Notes: a model not told the origin generated them from the sequence alone. A stretch of 7,541 bases of DNA from an uncultured Rivibacter sp. (GCA_946481025.1 CAMLNA010000171.1:1-7541); one strand, 5' to 3'. Counted from the first letter of the stretch, positions 1-6,671 are shown. Made by a program: numbers and translations.

Positions 1-282
1 CTATTCCTCGATCTTCACGCCCCGCCCGAACGCCAGGCGCCCCTTGATCTGCGCCGCGGCCTCCTTCGGCTCGGGGTAGTACCACACCGCATCGGGCGCC
101 ACGTCGCCGTCGACGAACAGGTTGTAGTAGCGCGCCTCGCCCTTCCAGGCGCACATGCTCTTGGTGTTGCTGGGCAGCAGGTAGTCGCGCGGCACCGCGC
201 TTTCGGGGAAGTAGTGGTTGCCTTCGACCACCACGGTGTCGTCGCTCTCGGCCACCACGGTGCCGTTCCAGATCGCTTTCAT
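1..282 (-). CDS. DUF427 domain protein, last gene of the ergothioneine operon
   Basis: This is a complete 93-residue protein consisting of a single DUF427 domain. The recognisable core is the stretch CAWKGEARYYNLFVDG near residues 44-59, followed by a conserved-looking WYYPEP segment and a short charged C terminus. DUF427 proteins are small single-domain beta-rich proteins of unknown biochemical function, so none is assigned. No signal peptide or membrane segment is seen, so it is probably cytoplasmic. The ATG at 280-282 is chosen because AAGGA lies nine bases upstream, overlapping the end of egtD. Only 16 bases separate it from the egtD stop, so co-transcription and translational coupling are likely. 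It may have an accessory role linked to ergothioneine or oxidative stress, but that rests on position alone. The family call is confident and the role is unknown. Confidence 0.88.
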   Translation of the reverse strand: MKAIWNGTVVAESDDTVVVEGNHYFPESAVPRDYLLPSNTKSMCAWKGEARYYNLFVDGDVAPDAVWYYPEPKEAAAQIKGRLAFGRGVKIEE

Positions 283-298
283 TCAACGGATTCCTTCT

Positions 299-1348
299 TC
301 AATCGTTCGGGGCGACCAGCCAGTGCACGCTGAACATCCGGTCGCGGTCACACCATACCGGCCCCGCCTCGAAGCCCGCCTCGAGCGCGAGCGCCTGGAA
401 GCCTTCGACGGTGAACTTGTACGAGTTCTCGGTGTGCAGGGTCTCGCCGTCGGCGAACTCGAAGCGCCGCCCGCACAGCACCACGCTCTGCCGGCGCCGG
501 CTCACCAGGTGCATCTCGATGCGCTGCAGGCGCGGCTCGTAGAACGCGTAATGCGCGAACTGCGCCGGCTCGAAGTCGGCGCCCAGCTCGCGGTTGGCGC
601 GCACCAGCAGGTTGCGGTTGAACGCGGCGGTCACCCCGGCCGCGTCGTTGTAGGCGGCGTGCAGCACCGCCGGGTCCTTCACCAGGTCGACGCCGATCAG
701 CAGCCCGCCGCCCTTGAGCCATTGCGCCGCATTGCGCAGGAAATGCGCCGCCTCGCCCGGCGAGAAGTTGCCGATCGAGGAGCCGGGAAAGAAACCGACG
801 CGGCGGCTGCCCGGCAGCGCGGGCGGAAGTTGCAGCTCGCGGGTGAAGTCGGCGGCGATGGGCGTGACGGCCAGGCCGGGGTAGTCGCGCGCCAGCGGCT
901 GCACCGCGGCCTGCAGGTGATCGCCGGAGATGTCGATCGGCACGAAGCGCCGCGGCGCGCGCAGGGCATCGAGCAGCAGCCGCACCTTCACGCTGGAGCC
1001 GGCGCCGAACTCGACGATGTCGGCCCCCGGCCCGACGCACAGCGCCATCTCGTCGGCGTGCCGCGCCAGCAGCGCGAGCTCGGTGCGCGTGGGGTAGTAC
1101 TCGGGCAGCTCGCAGATGGCGTCGAACAGGGCCGAGCCCTGCGCGTCATAGAAGTACTTCGGCGAGATCACCCGCGGGCTGCGCGACAGCGCGGCGACGA
1201 GGTCGCGCGCGAACCCGGCATGGTCCTGGCCGGCGTCGAGTTCGGCGAAGTCGGAGTCGTTGGCGCGTTGCAGGCCCGCCGCGGCATCGAGCAGCATGTG
1301 TGCACGCAGGTCGGGCGTGATGCGCAGCAGGTGGTGGTTGTGGCTCAC
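299..1348 (-). CDS. egtD: L-histidine N-alpha-methyltransferase EgtD (hercynine synthase)
   Basis: EgtD uses three S-adenosylmethionine molecules to convert L-histidine to hercynine, the first step of ergothioneine synthesis in the cytoplasm. The 349-residue protein carries the family features in order: SPKYFYD (62-68), LPEYYPTRTE (81-90), the SAM-binding glycine loop VEFGAGSSVK (112-121), the acidic VPIDIS strand (136-141), FFPGSSIGNFSPGE (186-199), DLVKD (221-225), YNDAAGVTAAFNRN (233-246) and ENSYKF (307-312). By comparison with mycobacterial EgtD, N194 and the E307/S309 pair probably contact the histidine substrate. The start is GTG at 1348, which overlaps the egtB TGA (GTGA) and has AGGGA a few bases upstream. 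An in-frame ATG at residue 18 is a weaker alternative. The length is slightly above the usual ~320 residues because of the N-terminal extension. The open frame continues far upstream inside egtB, but only as a shadow. Confidence 0.95.
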   Translation of the reverse strand: MSHNHHLLRITPDLRAHMLLDAAAGLQRANDSDFAELDAGQDHAGFARDLVAALSRSPRVISPKYFYDAQGSALFDAICELPEYYPTRTELALLARHADEMALCVGPGADIVEFGAGSSVKVRLLLDALRAPRRFVPIDISGDHLQAAVQPLARDYPGLAVTPIAADFTRELQLPPALPGSRRVGFFPGSSIGNFSPGEAAHFLRNAAQWLKGGGLLIGVDLVKDPAVLHAAYNDAAGVTAAFNRNLLVRANRELGADFEPAQFAHYAFYEPRLQRIEMHLVSRRRQSVVLCGRRFEFADGETLHTENSYKFTVEGFQALALEAGFEAGPVWCDRDRMFSVHWLVAPND

Positions 1349-2658
1349 AGGTCCCTCGCCAGGCGCAGGCCCGAGAACTGCCAGCGCGCTCCCGGTGGAA
1401 AGAAATTGCGGTAGCTGGCCCGCAGGTGGCCGGCCGGCGTGGCGCAGCTGCCGCCGCGCAGTACCAGCTGCCCCACCATGAACTTGCCGTTGTATTCGCC
1501 CACCGCGCCGGCCAGCGGCCGGAAGCCCGGGTAGGGGTCGTAGGACGAACGCGTCCACTCCCACACCTCGCCCAGCATCTGCTGCAGCTGCGGCACGGCC
1601 GCGCCTGCCGCGGGCCTGGGGTGCGGGTGCGCCGGCTCGAAGCGATGCGCCGGCAGCGGCTGCGCCTGCGACGCCGCCGCCTCCCACTCGAACTCGGTGG
1701 GCAGGCGCGCGCCGGCCCAGGCGGCATAGGCGCAGGCCTCGTAGAAGCTCAGGTGGCACACCGGCTCGGCCGGGTTCAACGGGAGCCGGCCGAACAGCGT
1801 GAAGACGCTCGGGACGTCGGCGTCCACGTCGCTCCAGTACAGCGGCGCCTCCCACCCGCCGTGCTGCACGGCGGCCCAGCCGTCCGACAGCCACAGTTCG
1901 GGGCGCCGGTAGCCCCCGTCATGCACGAAGGCCAGGTATTCGCCGTTGGTGACCGGCCGGCTGGCCAGCTGGTAGGGCGCCAGCAGCACCGCATGGCGCG
2001 GGGTCTCGTTGTCGAAGGCAAACCCGTCGCGCGCATCGTGGCCGATCTGGACGTGCCCGCCCGCGCAGTCCCACCAGGCCAGCGGCGGCGCCTCACGCGG
2101 CGGCGCCTCGTGAGGCGCGGGCACATAGGCCGGTGCCAGCGGGTTCAGCGACAGCAGGTGCTTGATGTCGGTGAGCAGCAACTCCTGGTGCTGCTGCTCG
2201 TGGTGCAGGCCCAGGGTGAGCAGCGGCTCGGCCCGGGCCCACGTGGCAGCGTCGGCTTCGCGCACCAGGCGCGCCACCCCTTCATCGACGAAGCGCCGGT
2301 AAGCCGCCACCTCGTCGCACGAGGGCCGGGTCAGCAGACCGCGCTGCGGGCGCGGGTGGCGCGGACCGAGCGACTCGTAGTACGAATTGAAGAGGAACGC
2401 ATGGCGCACGTCGAAAGCCCGCCAGCCCTGCTGCAAGGGCTGCAGCACCAGCGTTTCGAAGAACCAGCTCGTGTGCGCGAGGTGCCATTTGGTGGGGCTG
2501 GCGTCGGGCATCGACTGCACGCACCGGTCTTCGGCCGATAGCGGCGCCGCCAGCGCCTCCGACGTCGCACGCACCGCCGCGTAGTGCCGCAGCAGCGCGC
2601 CACGGGCCTCGCCGTCGCCACACGCGGACTCGTCCGCGGGCTCCTCACGCTGGATCAA
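1345..2658 (-). CDS. egtB: Ergothioneine biosynthesis sulfoxide synthase EgtB
   Basis: EgtB is a non-heme iron enzyme that uses oxygen to join hercynine to a thiol (cysteine or gamma-glutamylcysteine) as a sulfoxide. The 437-residue protein has the standard two-domain plan. An N-terminal DinB-like helical domain (about 20-175) carries WHLAHTSWFFE (58-68) and HHEQQHQEL (152-160). H62, H153 and H157 are the expected iron ligands. A C-terminal formylglycine-generating-enzyme-like domain (about 195-437) has RPVTNGEYLAF, LPTEFEWEAA, GEVWEWT (363-369), the RGGSCATP turn (401-408) and the terminal SGLRLARDL. The start is TTG at 2658, supported by AAGGAG with a six-base spacer; no better ATG is nearby. 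It is the first gene of the minus-strand operon and overlaps egtD by four bases. egtA, egtC and egtE are not adjacent, so the thiol substrate cannot be settled from context. Confidence 0.95.
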   Translation of the reverse strand: MIQREEPADESACGDGEARGALLRHYAAVRATSEALAAPLSAEDRCVQSMPDASPTKWHLAHTSWFFETLVLQPLQQGWRAFDVRHAFLFNSYYESLGPRHPRPQRGLLTRPSCDEVAAYRRFVDEGVARLVREADAATWARAEPLLTLGLHHEQQHQELLLTDIKHLLSLNPLAPAYVPAPHEAPPREAPPLAWWDCAGGHVQIGHDARDGFAFDNETPRHAVLLAPYQLASRPVTNGEYLAFVHDGGYRRPELWLSDGWAAVQHGGWEAPLYWSDVDADVPSVFTLFGRLPLNPAEPVCHLSFYEACAYAAWAGARLPTEFEWEAAASQAQPLPAHRFEPAHPHPRPAAGAAVPQLQQMLGEVWEWTRSSYDPYPGFRPLAGAVGEYNGKFMVGQLVLRGGSCATPAGHLRASYRNFFPPGARWQFSGLRLARDL

Positions 2659-2664
2659 GGCTGT

Positions 2665-2670
2665 CTCCTT
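2665..2670 (-). promoter_or_regulatory. Shine-Dalgarno site deciding the TTG start of egtB
   Basis: On the minus strand the sequence reads AAGGAG, then six bases (ACAGCC), then TTG. This is a full-strength ribosome binding site at ideal spacing. It fixes the egtB start at a rare initiation codon rather than at an internal ATG. Confidence 0.85.
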
Positions 2671-2791
2671 TTATGTCGGGCCTTGCTGCGCAGCCGGCCC
2701 GAAAAGAGGGGGTCGAGGGTAGCACCGGCTTCCTTACAGCGCAGGCCGCATGGGCATCGGCACACCGCATGCCCGCGGGCTCCGAAAGGCC

Positions 2792-2832
2792 TGTAGGAGT
2801 GTGCGCACGGCACGCCGTGGAGCCTGCCTACA
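2792..2832. repeat. Two-stem inverted-repeat element
   Basis: The element has an outer arm TGTAGG (2792-2797) matched by CCTACA (2827-2832). Inside it is a perfect six-base hairpin, CACGGC (2806-2811), two-base loop, GCCGTG (2814-2819). The whole is 41 bases. There is no T-tract, so it is not a typical terminator. It lies 36 bases before the ATG of the plus-strand operon. The layout resembles short extragenic palindromic repeats scattered through bacterial genomes, but it could equally be an operator or a 5' UTR hairpin. Only one copy is visible here. Confidence 0.5.
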
Positions 2833-2868
2833 TCGGCTGCCCGGTGCCCGACCCAAACTCGAAAGGCC

Positions 2869-3684
2869 ATGACCGCAAGCCTCAACCCCAGCACGTCCGT
2901 GCCGGCCGCTGCCGCAGCACCGGCTGCGGCGTTGTCGTCGCGCACGTTCAAGGTGCTCACGGTGAACACCCACAAGGGCTTCACCTTCTTCAACCGCAAG
3001 TTCATCCTGCATGAGCTGCGCGAGGCCGTGCGCAGCGTGAGCGCCGACATCGTGTTCCTGCAGGAAGTGCTGGGCGCCCACGCCGGCCATTCGCTGCGCT
3101 ACGTGGACTGGCCCGAGACGCCGCAGTACGAGTTCCTCGCCGACAGCATCTGGCCGCAGTTCGCCTACGGCCGCAACGCGGTGTACCCCGACGGCGACCA
3201 CGGCAATGCGGTGCTGTCGAAGTTTCCGATCGAGCGCTACGAGAACCACGACATCAGCGTGGGCCGGGGCGACGAACGGCGCGGACTGCTGCACTGCGTG
3301 CTGCGCCCGCCGGTCGACGACGAAGTGCACGTCATCTGCGTGCACCTGAGCCTGCGCGAGTCGCAGCGGGCCCAGCAGCTCGACCTGCTGTGCCGCCAGA
3401 TCGACACGCGCGTGCCGGCCGACGCGCCGCTGGTCGTGGCCGGTGACTTCAACGACTGGCGCATGAAGGCGCACGATCGCCTGCAGCGCTGCGCCGGCTT
3501 GCACGAGGTGTTCGTCACGCAGCGCGGCGAAGCGGTGAAGACGTTTCCGGCGCGCTGGCCGCTGCTGCGGCTCGACCGCATCTACGTACGCAATGCCGAA
3601 TCGCATCAGCCGGTGGTGCTGCCCAACAAGCCGTGGTCGCACCTGTCGGACCATGCGCCGCTGGCGGCGGAGATTTCGCTATGA
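2869..3684 (+). CDS. ybhP: Endonuclease/exonuclease/phosphatase-family protein (YbhP-like)
   Basis: This 271-residue protein belongs to the metal-dependent EEP superfamily, which cleaves phosphodiester or phosphomonoester bonds. The catalytic signatures appear in order: TVNTHKG (31-37, N33), DIVFLQE (60-66, E66 as metal ligand), [13 protein letters not shown] (109-121), CVHLSL (157-162, H159), VVAGDFNDW (189-197, D193 and N195), LDRIYV (235-240, D236) and the terminal SDHAPL (260-265, D261 and H262). The site looks intact. The substrate is unknown; in Escherichia coli the YbhP relative sits beside clsB and ybhN, which suggests a lipid-related role. Residues 1-25 are an Ala/Ser/Pro-rich extension without a signal-peptide charge pattern. 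The start at 2869 has only a closely spaced GAAAGG, so a slightly later start is possible. It is the first gene of a four-gene operon, with clsB beginning 19 bases after its stop. Confidence 0.9.
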   Translation: MTASLNPSTSVPAAAAAPAAALSSRTFKVLTVNTHKGFTFFNRKFILHELREAVRSVSADIVFLQEVLGAHAGHSLRYVDWPETPQYEFLADSIWPQFAYGRNAVYPDGDHGNAVLSKFPIERYENHDISVGRGDERRGLLHCVLRPPVDDEVHVICVHLSLRESQRAQQLDLLCRQIDTRVPADAPLVVAGDFNDWRMKAHDRLQRCAGLHEVFVTQRGEAVKTFPARWPLLRLDRIYVRNAESHQPVVLPNKPWSHLSDHAPLAAEISL

Positions 3685-3703
3685 AGGCGAGTGGGGTGTC
3701 GAC

Positions 3704-4966
3704 ATGAACACGCCGCCCAAGTCCTCCAGGTGGGTGGGCGGCAACCACTTCGAGCTCCTCGAAAACGGGGAGGAGTTCTTCCCGCGCGTGTTCGAAGCCA
3801 TCGCGCAGGCGCAGCGTGAGGTGCTGCTGGAGACCTTCATCCTGTTCGACGACAAGGTCGGCCGCCAGCTGCATGCCACCCTGCTGGCCGCGGCGAAGCG
3901 CGGCGTCAGCATCGACGTGACCATCGACGGCTACGGCTCGCCCGACCTGCCGCCCCGGTTCACCGGCGCGCTCATCGAGGCGGGCGTGCGCCTGCACGTG
4001 TTCGAACCGTGCCGCCGGCTCTTCGGGCTGCGCACGAAGTGGTTCCGTCGCATGCACCGCAAGCTGGTGGTGGTGGACGGCCAACGCGCCTTCGTCGGCG
4101 GCATCAACTATTCGGCCGACCACCTGGCCGACTTCGGCCCCCAGGCCAAGCAGGACTACGCAGTGGAGGTCGAAGGCCCGCTGGTGGCCCACATCCACCG
4201 CTTCGCCACCCAGGCCCTCGGTGAGCGCCGCCCGCCGCGGGCGCACTGGTGGCAGCGCCGCGGCCTGCGCGAAGGCGCCTCGCCGGTGCCGCCGGCCGCA
4301 GGCGAGGCGCAGGCCATGCTGGTCACCCGCGACAACCATGAACACCGCGACGACATCGAGCGGCACTACCGCGCGGCCATCCGCTCGGCCCGCCGCGAGG
4401 TGATCATCGCCAACGCCTATTTCTTCCCCGGCTACCGCCTGCTGCGCGAGCTGCGGCGCGCCGCGCAGCGGGGCGTGGACGTGAAGCTCGTGCTGCAGGG
4501 CCAGCCCGACATGCCCATCGTCAAGTGGGCCGCCGAACTGCTGCACGGTCCGCTGCTGCGTGCGGGCGTTCAGATCCATGAATACTGCCGCCGCCCGCTG
4601 CACGGCAAGGTGGCAGTGGTGGACGACGAGTGGGCCACCGTGGGATCGAGCAACCTGGATCCGCTCAGCCTCGCGCTCAATCTCGAGGCCAATGTCGTGA
4701 TCCTCGACGCAGGCTTCAACCGCCAGTTGCGAGAACGCCTGCATGCGCTCATCGAAAAGGACTGCCGGCAGCTCGACGCGAGCAGCGCCCCGCCTCGCAC
4801 CGCCTGGCGGCTGGTGCTCGACTTCGCGGCCTACCACTTCACGCGCAAGTTCCCCGCCTGGGCCGGCTGGCTGCCGGCGCACACGCCACGGCTCGCGTCG
4901 CCGGACGAGGTCGAAGGTCGCGAACAGCCGGCCGTGGGCCACCGGGCGCACCATGAGACACCCTGA
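3704..4966 (+). CDS. clsB: Cardiolipin synthase B (two-HKD phospholipase D family)
   Basis: ClsB makes cardiolipin at the inner membrane by phosphatidyl transfer; in E. coli it works on phosphatidylglycerol and can also use phosphatidylethanolamine. The 420-residue length is close to E. coli ClsB (413). Both catalytic HKD motifs are complete: MHRKLVVVDG (117-126; H118, K120, D125) followed by AFVGGINYS (129-137), and LHGKVAVVDD (299-308; H300, K302, D307) followed by ATVGSSNLDP (311-320). The N terminus has the family's GNHFELLENGEEFFP (13-27) and lacks the two transmembrane helices of ClsA, which supports ClsB. The ATG at 3704 is chosen over upstream in-frame ATGs, which fall inside the previous gene. 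Its ribosome binding site is weak (GGGG seven bases upstream), consistent with translational coupling. The 3' end overlaps the next gene by 14 bases. Confidence 0.95.
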   Translation: MNTPPKSSRWVGGNHFELLENGEEFFPRVFEAIAQAQREVLLETFILFDDKVGRQLHATLLAAAKRGVSIDVTIDGYGSPDLPPRFTGALIEAGVRLHVFEPCRRLFGLRTKWFRRMHRKLVVVDGQRAFVGGINYSADHLADFGPQAKQDYAVEVEGPLVAHIHRFATQALGERRPPRAHWWQRRGLREGASPVPPAAGEAQAMLVTRDNHEHRDDIERHYRAAIRSARREVIIANAYFFPGYRLLRELRRAAQRGVDVKLVLQGQPDMPIVKWAAELLHGPLLRAGVQIHEYCRRPLHGKVAVVDDEWATVGSSNLDPLSLALNLEANVVILDAGFNRQLRERLHALIEKDCRQLDASSAPPRTAWRLVLDFAAYHFTRKFPAWAGWLPAHTPRLASPDEVEGREQPAVGHRAHHETP

Positions 4967-5978
4967 GTCAACCTGGATTTCGCGGGCCGCCCCCAAGCCG
5001 GTCCCGGCCCATGCACACCCGGGCGGGAGCCGCCGTGCGTGGCCGGTGCTGCGCCGCATCGGCATCGCGGCCTTCGCCGTGGTGGTGGTGTCGCTGCTGG
5101 TGTGGCAGGCCCGGCGCATCGACTGGAGCCAGGTGTTCGATGCCTTGCGCGGCTACGGCACGCCCACGCTGCTGGCGGCGGTGGCGCTGGCCGCCCTGAG
5201 CCACGGCCTGTACAGCTGCTTCGACCTGGTGGGCCGCCACTACGTGGGCCATGAAGTGCCCGCCCGCCACGTGATGCGCGCGGCCTTCGTGAGCTATGCC
5301 TTCAACCTCAACATGGGCACGCTCGTCGGGGCGGTCGGCATGCGGATGCGCCTGTATTCGCGGCTGGGACTCGACGCGCCGGACATCGCCCGCATCGTGG
5401 GCCTGAGCCTCGTGACCAACTGGTCGGGCTACCTGCTGCTGGCCGGCGGCGTGTTCGCCAGCGGCCTGGTGGACCTGCCCGAGCAGTGGCGCATCGGCAA
5501 CGACGCGCTGCAGGTGCTGGGCTTCGTGCTGGTGGGCACCGCAGCGGGGTACCTCTGGCTGTGCCACGGCTCCAGCACCCGCTCCTGGAGCGTGCGCGGG
5601 CACGAGATCATGCTGCCCGGCCCCGGCGTCGCGGCGTTGCAGATCGTGCTGTCGATGGCGAACTGGAGCGTCATGGCCGCCATCGTGTGGCTGCTGCTGC
5701 GGTCGCAAGGCGACACGCCGCCGGGTTACGGGGCCGTCCTGGCCACCTTGCTGGTGGGCTGCGTGGCCGGCGTGCTGGCCAAGGTGCCGGCCGGGCTGGG
5801 CGTGCTCGAGGCGGTGTTCATCGCCATGCTGGGTCACCGGCTGGCCGAGCACCAGCTGCTCGCCGGGCTGCTGGTGTACCGCGCGGTGTACTACCTGCTG
5901 CCGCTCGCGGTGGCCGCCCTCACGTATGCCGTGCTCGAGTGGCGGACCCGGCATCCGCGCAAGACCGCCGCACCATGA
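4953..5978 (+). CDS. ybhN: YbhN-like integral membrane protein (LPG synthase TM / UPF0104 family)
   Basis: This 341-residue membrane protein resembles the flippase-like transmembrane domain of lysylphosphatidylglycerol synthases (YbhN/UPF0104). About eight hydrophobic segments can be read, near residues 33-52, 71-93, 109-130, 147-170, 186-204, 226-249, 259-293 and 302-328. The late GVLAKVPAGLGVLEAVF stretch (273-289) is the family's characteristic conserved motif. There is no soluble aminoacyl-transferase domain, so it is not a full MprF. Its exact activity is unknown; a part in phospholipid transport or handling fits its partners. The ATG at 4953 lies inside the end of clsB (14-base overlap) and has no strong ribosome binding site of its own, pointing to coupling. 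It follows the ybhP-clsB-ybhN order of E. coli and is slightly longer than E. coli YbhN because of a polar N terminus. Confidence 0.88.
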   Translation: MRHPESTWISRAAPKPVPAHAHPGGSRRAWPVLRRIGIAAFAVVVVSLLVWQARRIDWSQVFDALRGYGTPTLLAAVALAALSHGLYSCFDLVGRHYVGHEVPARHVMRAAFVSYAFNLNMGTLVGAVGMRMRLYSRLGLDAPDIARIVGLSLVTNWSGYLLLAGGVFASGLVDLPEQWRIGNDALQVLGFVLVGTAAGYLWLCHGSSTRSWSVRGHEIMLPGPGVAALQIVLSMANWSVMAAIVWLLLRSQGDTPPGYGAVLATLLVGCVAGVLAKVPAGLGVLEAVFIAMLGHRLAEHQLLAGLLVYRAVYYLLPLAVAALTYAVLEWRTRHPRKTAAP

Positions 5979-6646
5979 AGGCCGCCCACACCGCCGCGCG
6001 CCCGGCACCGGCCTCGTCGCTGGCCGCGCTGCGCGAGGCGGCAAGGGACTGCCGCGAATGCCCCATCGGCTACAACGGCACGCGCATGGTGTGGGGCGAG
6101 GGGGCGCCCCATGCGCGCCTCATGCTGGTCGGCGAACAGCCGGGCGACCAGGAAGAGCAGCAGGGCCGACCCTTCGTGGGCCCGGCCGGCCGCCTGCTCG
6201 GCGAGGCACTCGCGCAGCTGGGCTGGCCGCGCGAGACCCTGTACGTCACCAACGCGGTCAAGCATTTCAAGTTCGAGCTGCGCGGCAAGCGCCGCATGCA
6301 CAAGACGCCGGGGCAGCGGGAAGCCCTGGCATGCGCCGGCCACTGGCTCGAAAGCGAGATCGCCGCGGTCCGGCCCGAGGCCGCCGTGGCGCTGGGCGGC
6401 ACCGCAGCGCGGGCGCTGTTGCGCCGGCCGGTCGCCGTGCTCCGCGAACGCGGCCAATGGCAGACGCGAGAAACCGACGGCCTGCCGGTGCTGGTGACCC
6501 TGCACCCCTCGGCGCTGCTGCGCCTGCGCGGCGGCGAACGCGACGCCGCCTTCGACGCCTGGCTGCACGACCTGTCGCAAGCCGCCGAGTACGTGTCCAC
6601 CACGCAGGACGGTGCACGGGCACGTCGATTGCGCCTGCATGGGTGA
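5975..6646 (+). CDS. udgX: UdgX-type uracil-DNA glycosylase (covalent uracil-DNA binding protein)
   Basis: UdgX is a family-4-like uracil-DNA glycosylase that excises uracil and then stays covalently attached to the abasic DNA through a histidine in a special loop. In this 223-residue protein motif A reads LVGEQPGDQE (51-60), the loop reads GKRRMHKTPG (104-113) and motif C reads LHPSALLR (176-183). H109 falls in the position of the cross-linking histidine of mycobacterial UdgX, whose loop is KRRIH; here Met replaces Ile. Iron-sulfur ligands are likely C26, C29 and C120, with H97 (NAVKHFKF) in the place of the cysteine found in ordinary family 4 enzymes. The ATG overlaps the ybhN stop (ATGA), so it is the last gene of the phospholipid operon. 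It stands alone, not fused to a radical SAM or DUF4130 partner. Residues 205-223 form a basic tail of unknown role. Confidence 0.92.
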   Translation: MKAAHTAARPAPASSLAALREAARDCRECPIGYNGTRMVWGEGAPHARLMLVGEQPGDQEEQQGRPFVGPAGRLLGEALAQLGWPRETLYVTNAVKHFKFELRGKRRMHKTPGQREALACAGHWLESEIAAVRPEAAVALGGTAARALLRRPVAVLRERGQWQTRETDGLPVLVTLHPSALLRLRGGERDAAFDAWLHDLSQAAEYVSTTQDGARARRLRLHG

Positions 6647-6660
6647 ACCCCGCAGTACGA

Positions 6661-6665
6661 AGGAG
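6661..6665 (+). promoter_or_regulatory. Shine-Dalgarno site for the acidic protein gene
   Basis: The sequence AGGAG is followed by a six-base spacer and then ATG at 6672. It separates the true start from an earlier in-frame ATG at 6612 that lies inside udgX without a binding site. Confidence 0.8.
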
Positions 6666-6671
6666 ATCACC

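Larger units (their letters stand above)
2659..2868. promoter_or_regulatory. Divergent intergenic region between egtB and the ybhP-like gene
   Basis: These 210 bases separate two divergently transcribed operons and must contain promoters for at least one and probably both. No convincing sigma-70 pair is visible on either strand. On the minus strand a weak candidate, CTGCGC, a 17-base gap and TACCCT, lies around 2720-2750. The same area reads TGTAAGGAAGCC, which could be an alternative-sigma-like element, but this is speculative. A 10-base palindrome, GCCCGCGGGC, sits at 2771-2780, and a two-stem inverted repeat follows at 2792-2832. Short open frames crossing the region have no ribosome binding site and are not considered genes. 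Confidence 0.6.

Noticed and set aside
218..1414. 398-codon plus-strand open frame opposite egtD
   Set aside because: It is antisense to EgtD, with Arg/Gln/His-biased low-complexity content and no ribosome binding site or domain.
1349..1894. Upstream extension of the egtD frame into egtB, giving a 531-residue protein
   Set aside because: The extension is Arg/Ala/Gly-rich, lies wholly within egtB, and the GTG at 1348 has a ribosome binding site and a GTGA overlap. Family length also supports the shorter form.
1426..2541. 371-codon plus-strand open frame opposite egtB
   Set aside because: It is the shadow of egtB in the complementary frame, with no recognisable motif.
2584..2796. Small plus-strand open frame reaching into the divergent region
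   Set aside because: It overlaps the start of egtB on the other strand, has no ribosome binding site, and its product resembles nothing known.
2792..2832. Interpretation of the hairpin as a terminator or CRISPR-like repeat
   Set aside because: There is no T-tract and no upstream plus-strand gene to terminate. Only a single copy is present, so there is no array.
3515..5119. 534-codon open frame on the minus strand across the ybhP-clsB-ybhN genes
   Set aside because: It is antisense to three well-supported enzymes with intact motifs. Its product is an Arg/His/Ala-rich composition typical of GC-rich shadow frames, with no recognisable domain.
4968..6044. 358-codon minus-strand open frame opposite ybhN
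   Set aside because: It is antisense to a multi-spanning membrane protein. The His/Gln/Arg-rich product is the expected complement of hydrophobic GC-rich codons.
6612..6671. Earlier in-frame ATG for the acidic protein
   Set aside because: It lies inside udgX with no ribosome binding site, whereas AGGAG is correctly spaced before the ATG at 6672.
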